This document shows, piece by piece, positions 51,440 to 58,109 of a stretch of DNA of 64,000 nucleotides; the stretch's first letter is position 1; each line of letters begins with the position of its first letter. The notes beneath the pieces were generated by a model. The model did not search any database. It was not told the origin of the DNA and was given only the letters and a program-made list of their open reading frames with translations. The position numbers and the translations under genes are program-made. Source of the DNA: Pseudomonas sp. Fl4BN1 (lineage in GTDB: Bacteria; Pseudomonadota; Gammaproteobacteria; Pseudomonadales; Pseudomonadaceae); the NCBI RefSeq assembly GCF_009908285.1, contig NZ_JAAARM010000015.1:96641-160640 (forward strand), in the 5' to 3' direction.

Positions 51440-52623
51440 CGGGCCCCCATGATTCGGTTGAGCCAGCCGGCCTTGGGCTGGGGCAGGCCTTCCGAGCGTT
51501 TGGCCAGGCGTTCGCCCAGGACGCGAATACTTTGCGTCAGGGCTTCACGGGGGGCCATTTCAAACAAGGTGACGCCCTGGTTCTTGGCGTTCAGGCGCAC
51601 CTCCGGGCTGTAGGCCAGTACCGCGATCACCTCCAGGCCGAAGGTCTTGCCCAGGGTCTCGGAGTCCGGTGCGACGGCGCGCAGGTAGCGGTCCACCAGC
51701 AGGCGCGCGTGTTCGAGTTTCATGCCTTTTTCGCGCCAGTGATTGAGCACCGCGAGGTTGCGCCGGCAGTCGAGCACGCTCTGATCGGTGCGCCAGAGCA
51801 GCTTGTCGCAATGGCTGACAAAGGTGCGCAGGGCTTCGCTGTCCGGTTGCCCGGCAAGGTTCACTACGATGTGCTGGAAGTGCTGGCGCAGGGCGCTGAG
51901 CAGCATGTACAGCTCCGCCGCGCTGGTGTGCTCCAGGGGCTCGTCGTGACTGGCGTAGGCGAGGATCCGCAAACCGGCTTCGGCGCTGGTGAAGGCGCTG
52001 TCGATCAGGGTGGTATCCAGGCGTCGCAGGTGCCGCAGGGCATCGCCGAAGTGGAACGAACTCTCCAGCCCCAGCAACGCGAGGCTGTCGCCCCTGGGCA
52101 GGCCGAGGTCCAGCAGCAGGGTTTGCTGGCCGCTCTTTTGCACCACCAGTGCCAGGTGTCCGGCCAGTAGTGCACCATCGCCGTCACTCTGGGTACCGTA
52201 GAGCACGGTCAAGCCTCCCAGCTGAGTGTTGGGTGTCACTGCTGGCAGGCGCTTGCTCAAGCGCCTGACCAGGCCGGCAACTTCACTGGAGCGCGAACCG
52301 TAGGCGACAAAATCCCGCGCGCCGGCGCGCATGGCATTGAGTACCAGTTGGTTGTCCATGCCGTCGCCGAGGGCGACGATCGCCAGCATCGGCTTGGCTT
52401 CCAGGGCACCTTCGATCAGTGCGGCCTGGGCTACCACATGCTCGCGGTCAAGGCCGACGAACACCAGGTTGGCGAAGGTGACGTCCACCAGTGCCAGTAA
52501 CTCATCGAGGCTGCCATCGGCCCCTACCACTTGGCCCAGGGGCGCCAGGGCGCCTTGCAGCCACTCAAGGTCGGTGTTGTTGCGAGTGATGGCGAGGAAC
52601 GTCTGGCTCAGGTTCTGGCTCAT
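51436..52623 (-). CDS. tadZ: Tad pilus localisation protein TadZ (CpaE-like)
   Basis: 395 residues: an N-terminal receiver-like domain (about 1-125) and a ParA/MinD-like domain. The region where the Walker A loop should be reads VLYGTQSDGDGALLAGHLA and lacks the usual Lys and Thr, so ATP hydrolysis is doubtful. TadZ marks the place in the cell, often a pole, where the Tad machine is built. It overlaps rcpA and tadA by four bases at either end. Confidence 0.88.
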   Translation of the reverse strand: MSQNLSQTFLAITRNNTDLEWLQGALAPLGQVVGADGSLDELLALVDVTFANLVFVGLDREHVVAQAALIEGALEAKPMLAIVALGDGMDNQLVLNAMRAGARDFVAYGSRSSEVAGLVRRLSKRLPAVTPNTQLGGLTVLYGTQSDGDGALLAGHLALVVQKSGQQTLLLDLGLPRGDSLALLGLESSFHFGDALRHLRRLDTTLIDSAFTSAEAGLRILAYASHDEPLEHTSAAELYMLLSALRQHFQHIVVNLAGQPDSEALRTFVSHCDKLLWRTDQSVLDCRRNLAVLNHWREKGMKLEHARLLVDRYLRAVAPDSETLGKTFGLEVIAVLAYSPEVRLNAKNQGVTLFEMAPREALTQSIRVLGERLAKRSEGLPQPKAGWLNRIMGAR

Positions 52624-53873
52624 TGCGATAGCCCACTGCGCTTGTCGAAGTTGCCGTTTTCGAGGAAGAACATGCGATAGAAATTCGGGTCGTAGTTGCG
52701 CAGGCGTTCGCCGGGCAAGGCCGGCAGTTTTGCGTCGGCGGCCAAGGGTTGGACCAGATGGGGCGTGACCACCATCAGCAGCTCGCGCTCCTCGCGTTTG
52801 ATCGAGGTGTCGCGGAAGAAGGCGCCGAGTACCGGAATGTCCCCCAGTCCCGGAAACTTGTTCACCTGGGAGCTGTTGCTGGTGCTGATCAAGCCACTGA
52901 TGACGAAGCTCTCGCCGTCGGCCAGGGAAATACTGGTATCGGTACGGCGAATGGTCAGGGCGGGAACTTGGGCCCCTGCGATCGTCACGGCGTTGCTGTA
53001 GTCCAGTTCGCTGACCTCTGGTGCAACCTTCAGCGAGATACGACCGCGGTCGACGATGGTCGGGGTCAGGGTCAGGCGAATGCCGAACTCCTTGTATTCG
53101 ATGGTCGCGCTGTTGCTACCGGCGCTGGGCACCGGGATCGGGATCTCGCCGCCGGCGAGGAAGCTCGCGCTCTGTCCGCTGAGGGCCACCAGGGACGGAC
53201 GCGCCAGGGTGTAGGCGAAGCCACTGCCTTCCAGCGCATTGATCAAGGCCAGCACCCGGCCGTTGCCGAAGCCGATATTGAAGGTGCCGTTATCCAGGGG
53301 AATGTTGCTCCGGCGACCACCAAAGACCGGCGTGGCGCCCCCGGCGGTGCCACTGGTGACTGGGGCGGTGCCGGGGGAGCCGAACAGGAAGTTGTGCCCG
53401 CGTCCAAAGATCGAGGCACTGGCTTCCTTGAGTTTGGTCCGGCTGACTTCGACGAAGCGGATGTCGGTCTGCACCTGGCTGGGCAGCAGCGGATCGTCGG
53501 TGGCCGGCAGGCGGGTGCTGGTCATGTCGGCGGTGGCGCGGCCCTGGACAAACACCATGCTTTGCCGTGGGGTGCTGGAGCAGGAGGTCCAGACCATCAG
53601 GCTGGTGGCACCTGGGGCCATGCCGGTGAGGAGAAAGGCCTGGCTGCCGTTGACGTGGACATCGGCAATTTTCGGATCGCCCACCGCCAGCCGGGTGATC
53701 GCTACTGGGGATTGCAGTTCCTGTTGCAAGCCTTCGCCAACCTCCAGCACTGCGGGCAATGGCGCCAGGTTCGAGCAGCTTGCCGCCGGAGCGGCCAGGG
53801 CCTGGGTCCAGAGCAATGGCCCCAGGCTCAGGGTCAGCAGGCAAGTGAACAGCGGCATGGAACGACTGCGCAT
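52620..53873 (-). CDS. rcpA: Tad pilus outer-membrane secretin RcpA (CpaC)
   Basis: 417 residues from the ATG at 53873, with AAGGA eight bases upstream; an ATG at 53882 is in frame but sits directly on that site. A signal peptide ends near LWTQALAAPAAS. The N-terminal domain binds partner proteins (PVAITRLAVGDPKIADVHVN), and the secretin core contains VALSGQSASFLAGGEIPIPV and the end FPGLGDIPVLGAFFRDTS. It forms the outer-membrane channel for the pilus. Ten bases or so follow rcpC. Confidence 0.92.
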   Translation of the reverse strand: MRSRSMPLFTCLLTLSLGPLLWTQALAAPAASCSNLAPLPAVLEVGEGLQQELQSPVAITRLAVGDPKIADVHVNGSQAFLLTGMAPGATSLMVWTSCSSTPRQSMVFVQGRATADMTSTRLPATDDPLLPSQVQTDIRFVEVSRTKLKEASASIFGRGHNFLFGSPGTAPVTSGTAGGATPVFGGRRSNIPLDNGTFNIGFGNGRVLALINALEGSGFAYTLARPSLVALSGQSASFLAGGEIPIPVPSAGSNSATIEYKEFGIRLTLTPTIVDRGRISLKVAPEVSELDYSNAVTIAGAQVPALTIRRTDTSISLADGESFVISGLISTSNSSQVNKFPGLGDIPVLGAFFRDTSIKREERELLMVVTPHLVQPLAADAKLPALPGERLRNYDPNFYRMFFLENGNFDKRSGLSQ

Positions 53874-53892
53874 GTAGTGCATCCTTGCTCAA

Positions 53893-54828
53893 TCAGGGAG
53901 TTTGTTGAGTGACCTGGTTACCTCGGATCACCTCCACCGCCGATCGTGGTGCGCCACCGTGGGCGACCGGACTGCGGGGGGCGCTGCCGAGGGCCAGTTG
54001 AGTGAATTGGAACAGGTTGCCGTTGGCCACATCGAGGTGGTCACTGGCGTCTGCATTGCCGGCCCAATAATGAGCCAGGCGCTGTTCCTCGCTGCTGCGT
54101 ACGGCCAGGCGCAACACGCCGACCTGGGTGGCCAGCATCAGCCGGCTCAAAAGTTGTTCGGGAACGGCCAGGACCACCGTGCGGGCAGCAACCCGGCGCT
54201 GGTCCTGCTTGAGTTTGTCATCGCTGCTCAGGGTGGGTGAGGCGGGTTGTCCGTCGTTGGTCAGTCCCAGTTGTTCGCCCACAGCCAGCACGCGCATGGC
54301 AGGCACCGCGATCTGTGCCGATTGCTGCGGGTTGCTGGTGTCCTGGCGCAGGAACAGCAGCACGTCGACATAGTCGCCCGGGCTCAGTTGCCCCGCCGCG
54401 CCGATGACTTCGTCGACGGCGACTGCCAGGGCCCGCTCATCGCTGTGGATCATCCGCGCCAGGGCACCACCGCTGTCGAAGCTCTGTTGGTTGAGCCAGG
54501 TCCCGGCGTTCAATTGCCGCCAGGGCGTGCGGCCCACTGCCTGACTGATGGCGCTGAGGCTGCCAGCCGGTGCAGTGCGCAATTTTTCCAGCGCCAGATC
54601 GGCGGCGGTAAGGGGCATGAAAGGCGGCACGTCGCGAACCAGGACCACCACCGGTTGGCGAGTCTGGTCCTCGGCACTGCTGGTGGTTTGTTCGACGACG
54701 CTGGGGGCCGTCGGTTGAGCTGGCGGTGGTGGCACGGGTTGCCGGCTGAGCACCAGTCCCCAGTAGCCGAAAAACACCGCACCCACCAGAAGAAGTCCGG
54801 CCAGGCCCATGGTGACGCGACTGTTCAT
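53893..54828 (-). CDS. rcpC: Tad pilus assembly protein RcpC (CpaB)
   Basis: 311 residues with one N-terminal membrane helix (MGLAGLLLVGAVFFGYWGLV), a Pro/Thr/Ser-rich linker, then an SAF-like domain (VLVRDVPPFMPLTAADLALE) and a C-terminal RcpC/CpaB region with SPGDYVDVLLFLRQDTS. It is periplasmic and is thought to connect the secretin with the peptidoglycan or the inner-membrane platform. First gene of the minus-strand assembly operon, divergent from the flp genes. Confidence 0.9.
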   Translation of the reverse strand: MNSRVTMGLAGLLLVGAVFFGYWGLVLSRQPVPPPPAQPTAPSVVEQTTSSAEDQTRQPVVVLVRDVPPFMPLTAADLALEKLRTAPAGSLSAISQAVGRTPWRQLNAGTWLNQQSFDSGGALARMIHSDERALAVAVDEVIGAAGQLSPGDYVDVLLFLRQDTSNPQQSAQIAVPAMRVLAVGEQLGLTNDGQPASPTLSSDDKLKQDQRRVAARTVVLAVPEQLLSRLMLATQVGVLRLAVRSSEEQRLAHYWAGNADASDHLDVANGNLFQFTQLALGSAPRSPVAHGGAPRSAVEVIRGNQVTQQTP

Positions 54829-55157
54829 GAGGGCTCTCCCTTTCCTGCTGCACTACCGGCCCGTGCTTCCAAACGAGTTAATTTCGCAATCAGGCAGCTA
54901 TGAACATGCAACTATTTCGCTATGTGAAGGTAGTAGAGCTAGGACGAAATGCCATTAACTAGCCAAAAATAGCTAACAAAAGTAGGGCAATCTCAATTGG
55001 GATTGGATTTTTGGCGCCAACCTTCCAACTAATACTTATTGATTAATCAGTTCTTACAGTTGCTGGTCCGGACTTTGTTGACAATGCTCTGGTGGCATCA
55101 AGGGATTTTGTTCCCGTGCGCTTCCATCAGCGCCAAGTGGCGCAAAGGAGAGCTAGG
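54829..55157. promoter_or_regulatory. Divergent regulatory region between rcpC and flp
   Basis: This 329-base stretch has no gene and is more AT-rich than its surroundings. It must hold the promoters of both the assembly operon and the pilins. It contains a near-perfect 18-base palindrome at 54988-55005 (8 of 9 pairs; core CAATTG), a perfect 10-base palindrome TGATTAATCA at 55040-55049, and a TTGACA box at 55078-55083 facing flp, without a good -10. The first two are candidate operators for PprB or another regulator. Confidence 0.55.
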
Positions 55158-55364
55158 ATGATTCTTCAATATTTGTATCTCAGGGCGCGCCTGTTTTTTG
55201 ACCGTACCGAAGGCGCTTCAGCGATCGAGTATGCAATCGTGGTCGCCATGGTGGCCGTCATCGTGGTGGCGTTCGTGACCCCAATGGGCGCCAGGGTACT
55301 GGCCATTTTCAACAACGTACTGGTCGCCTTGGGAGGTGCCACGGTTACCCGTCCTACTCCATGA
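55158..55364 (+). CDS. flp: Flp-family type IVb pilin, copy 1
   Basis: 68 residues from the ATG at 55158 (GGAG and TAGG just upstream). The leader ends at Gly19, and the mature pilin starts ASAIEYAIVVAMVAVIVVAF: Glu at +5 and Tyr at +6 are the Flp signature. The C-terminal part FNNVLVALGGATVTRPTP is short. FppA would cut the leader and the secretin RcpA would export the fibre. The next gene encodes a close copy. Confidence 0.93.
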   Translation: MILQYLYLRARLFFDRTEGASAIEYAIVVAMVAVIVVAFVTPMGARVLAIFNNVLVALGGATVTRPTP

Positions 55365-55419
55365 GCCAGTGAGCGAGTGAATGGCTGCACGCTGCAGGGA
55401 CTCCCCAAGGAGGTGCGTC

Positions 55420-55626
55420 ATGCTGTTTGAATGCCTGTTGCTTCGTGCTCGCCTGCTGTTGAAGGAGACGGATGGCGCCTCGGCCATTGAATACGCGATT
55501 GTGATCGCCATGGTGGCCGTGATCGTGGTGGCGTTCGTCACGCCAATGGGTGACCGGGTCCTGGCGATCTTCAACAATATCCTCACGGATCTGGGAGGTG
55601 CGACGGTAACGCGATCCCTACCTTGA
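55420..55626 (+). CDS. Flp-family type IVb pilin, copy 2
   Basis: 68 residues, same length as copy 1, from the ATG at 55420 with AAGGAGG upstream. Mature part begins ASAIEYAIVIAMVAVIVVAF after Gly19; the segment FVTPMGxRVLAIFNN and the end LGGATVTR are shared with copy 1, while the leader is largely different. It is a tandem duplication that has kept a strong ribosome site, so both pilins are probably made. Confidence 0.92.
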   Translation: MLFECLLLRARLLLKETDGASAIEYAIVIAMVAVIVVAFVTPMGDRVLAIFNNILTDLGGATVTRSLP

Positions 55627-55682
55627 GGCTGCTATCGCACTTGCAGTAAAGGTCGCCGGACAGTCCGCTCAAGGTAATGTTG

Positions 55683-56096
55683 ATGAACACACCCTCCACC
55701 CCACGCCAGCAACTTCTTCTTGTGGATGATGAAGAGGACGCGCTGATGGAACTCGCCGAGTTGCTGGAAGGTGAGGGCTTCTGTTGCTTTACCGCGACCT
55801 CGGTGAAGCTGGCTTTGCAGCACCTCACCCGCCATCCCGACATTGCCCTGGTCATCACTGATCTGCGCATGCCAGAGGAGAGTGGCCTGTCGTTGATCAA
55901 GCGCCTGCGCGAACACACCTCGCGTCAGCATCTACCGGTCATTGTCATGTCGGGCCACGCCGATATGGACGACGTCAGCGACCTGCTGCGCCTGCAGGTA
56001 CTGGATCTGTTCCGCAAGCCGATCTATCACGTGCGCCTGCTGGAAACCCTCAACAATCTGTTTCCCCAACCTCGCCTGCATATAGTTGGTCCCTGA
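55683..56096 (+). CDS. Stand-alone receiver-domain response regulator
   Basis: 137 residues from the ATG at 55683, where AAGG lies eight bases upstream; an ATG at 55677 is too close to that site. The whole protein is one receiver domain: QLLLVDDEEDALMELAELL, phosphoacceptor in LVITDLRMPEESGL, Ser in VIVMSGHAD and Lys in LFRKPIYHVRLLETL. There is no output domain. It is next to the pilin genes on the same strand, 56 bases downstream, which suggests control of the pilus by protein binding, possibly as a target of PprA. Confidence 0.85.
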   Translation: MNTPSTPRQQLLLVDDEEDALMELAELLEGEGFCCFTATSVKLALQHLTRHPDIALVITDLRMPEESGLSLIKRLREHTSRQHLPVIVMSGHADMDDVSDLLRLQVLDLFRKPIYHVRLLETLNNLFPQPRLHIVGP

Positions 56097-56200
56097 TTTC
56101 CAGCTCCGGTCCGGGCCCCGTCCCGGCACTGGCCGAGGTACCTGCCTTTCTTCGATTCAGCGGTAGCTCCTCACACCAACCGAGCCTTTGGCCCGCGGGT

Positions 56201-56227
56201 AAAAAAGACCCGCCGATGGGCGGGTCT
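56201..56227 (-). terminator. Intrinsic terminator of the TpsB gene
   Basis: On the minus strand GACCCGCCC (56226-56218) pairs with GGCGGGTC (56214-56207) around a 3-base loop, followed by six U residues (56206-56201). A strong Rho-independent terminator 15 bases beyond the tpsB stop codon. Confidence 0.9.
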
Positions 56228-56241
56228 AGTCACCTAATGGA

Positions 56242-57918
56242 TCAGAGTTGATAGCTGAAACTCAGGGTGTAGCGCGGCTGGCGATTGTAGGTGTCCAGGG
56301 CTTCGTCGGACATCGGCTTGGCGGCTTCCAGGGCAATGTTGTAGTGCTTGGAGTCTCCGAAGCGCAGGCCAACGGCGGCCGATGACAGGCTGCTGCCCTT
56401 GACCGGCAACTGGTTGAACCAGGTTTTCGAGCGGTCCAGCACCACATAGGGTTGCAACACCCGGACCCAGGGTCCTTCGCGGTTGAAACTGTAGTTCACC
56501 TCATAGGCCACGCCCCAGCCTTTGTCGCCGGTGGCCTGGTCATCGGGGTAGCCGCGAGCGAAGTTCTGGCCGCCGAAACTCGCCCGTTCGCTGTCGGGAA
56601 GGTTGTCCTGGCTCCAGTACAGGGCGCCGGACAGCACGCCCTGCCAGTTATCGAAGAAGCGGTTGCTTTGCACCCCAGCCAGGCGCAGACGGAAGAAGTC
56701 CAGGTCGTAGAGGCTGTTGTTGGTGTTGGCCCCCATACTGTCTAGCCCGCGATACAGGCCGGCACTGAGGATCCGCAACTGGCGCGGGTCGGATTTGCTC
56801 CAGTCGCCTTCCAGCGCCAGGGCGCGGATGTCTGTTTTCTCTTCCAGGGTCAGCGGGTTGTTGGTGACCTGGTAGCGGGTCTTGTCGTTCACCGCGTACA
56901 GGCGTGTGCCTGCGGTGAGCATTTCATTGGGCGAGGCGATAAACGGGTGGCTGACGCCGATGGAGAAGCGGTCGTTTTCGCGATGGGGCTCCAGCTCAAG
57001 TCCGTTATCCAGTTGTACATTGGTACGCGGATCGCTGCGATAACGTGCGCCATACAGGTTCAGTTGCGTTCCTTCCGACCCCAGCAGCTGACTGTAGTCC
57101 AGGCGGTAGTAGTGCTCCTTGTCCTTGCCCGGTGGGAACAGCCCGCTGAGGCTGAGCTGCTCGCCCCAGGCGGTTTGTGAGTTGCTGCTGACGCCTACCA
57201 GAGCCTGCAGGCCGTTGCGGTTGTCGTCGGTGCTGTTGAGGCTGGTGGTGATGGATTTGCGACTGGCTACGGCGACCAATCTGGTTGCGCCATCGGTGGT
57301 TCCCGGTGGTGGCACTACGGCTTGTAGTGTCACTCCGGGCACTCGGCTCATCAATGTGGTGTAGCGCTCGAAGGTCTTGCGGGTCAGTGGGCGCTCAGCC
57401 TTGAGTTTGCTCACCAGTTTGTCCAGGTAGGCGGACACCGGGCCGATGTCGCCCTGCAGCTGGTAGTCCCTGATATAGCCTTCCACCAGCACCACCCGCA
57501 GGGTGCCCTGGTCGAGTTTCTGTTGTGGCATGAAGGCATAGGACAGCAGGTAGCCGTCGTCCTGGTAGCGCCGGGTGATGCTACGTGTGGCTTCGATCAG
57601 TTGGCCAAAGCTGGCCTCATGACCGATCAGGGGCTGGTAGATCGCTGCCAGCTCTTGCAGGGGGTAGATGGTACCGCCTTCGATTTGAACCTGGCGCACC
57701 GTGACCTTGGTGCCCATCATCAACGGCTGCTGCCCTTGAGGGGGAACGGGCTGTTCGGGTAACTGCGGTTTTGGAGTCACCGGGCGGTAGGCATCTACCG
57801 GCAGGTTGGGTATCGGCAGGTTGTTGATGCTGTCGTTGCTGTTGAGAAAGCGGGGAAGGGAGTCGGCGTAAGCGGAAGTGCAGCATCCAAGTAACAACAA
57901 ACTGGCCAATGTGCGCAT
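56242..57918 (-). CDS. Two-partner secretion transporter (TpsB, ShlB/FhaC/HecB family)
   Basis: 558 residues from the ATG at 57918, with GGAG six bases upstream. A signal peptide (MRTLASLLLLGCCTSAYA) is followed by a Pro-rich linker, POTRA repeats (KVTVRQVQIEGGTIYPLQEL near residue 75; DQGTLRVVLVEGYIRD near 140) and a C-terminal beta-barrel of the Omp85 superfamily, including GGQNFARGYPDDQATGDKGW near residue 460 and the final aromatic strand YTLSFSYQL. TpsB proteins export one large TpsA exoprotein with a haemagglutination-type secretion domain. No such gene is visible here; the neighbour upstream is a low-complexity lipoprotein. Confidence 0.88.
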   Translation of the reverse strand: MRTLASLLLLGCCTSAYADSLPRFLNSNDSINNLPIPNLPVDAYRPVTPKPQLPEQPVPPQGQQPLMMGTKVTVRQVQIEGGTIYPLQELAAIYQPLIGHEASFGQLIEATRSITRRYQDDGYLLSYAFMPQQKLDQGTLRVVLVEGYIRDYQLQGDIGPVSAYLDKLVSKLKAERPLTRKTFERYTTLMSRVPGVTLQAVVPPPGTTDGATRLVAVASRKSITTSLNSTDDNRNGLQALVGVSSNSQTAWGEQLSLSGLFPPGKDKEHYYRLDYSQLLGSEGTQLNLYGARYRSDPRTNVQLDNGLELEPHRENDRFSIGVSHPFIASPNEMLTAGTRLYAVNDKTRYQVTNNPLTLEEKTDIRALALEGDWSKSDPRQLRILSAGLYRGLDSMGANTNNSLYDLDFFRLRLAGVQSNRFFDNWQGVLSGALYWSQDNLPDSERASFGGQNFARGYPDDQATGDKGWGVAYEVNYSFNREGPWVRVLQPYVVLDRSKTWFNQLPVKGSSLSSAAVGLRFGDSKHYNIALEAAKPMSDEALDTYNRQPRYTLSFSYQL

Positions 57919-58028
57919 AGGACACTCCATGGTCAAACTGCGGCGGTGCTAAAAATCCTCATGCCAAGCGTCGTTCAGGGTCAGGGCCTTGATCTGGTGC
58001 CGGGATATGATGCTCTGGATAAACAAAA

Positions 58029-58056
58029 GGCGAGAGATCCAGCTGAATCTCTCGCC
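58029..58056 (-). terminator. Intrinsic terminator of the low-complexity lipoprotein gene
   Basis: On the minus strand GGCGAGAGA (58056-58048) pairs with TCTCTCGCC (58037-58029), with a short inner stem and AGCTG loop, followed by four U residues. It is 53 bases after the stop of the lipoprotein gene. Confidence 0.85.
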
Positions 58057-58109
58057 CTCAACCAAGCGTAGGCGCTGTAGGGGAGGCCGTCGAATCGGCC
58101 AGGTGCAAA

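Noticed and set aside
55078..55106. Sigma54 or sigma70 promoter just before flp
   Set aside because: TTGACA is present but no acceptable -10 follows, and the TGGCAT nearby has no GC at the right distance for sigma54.
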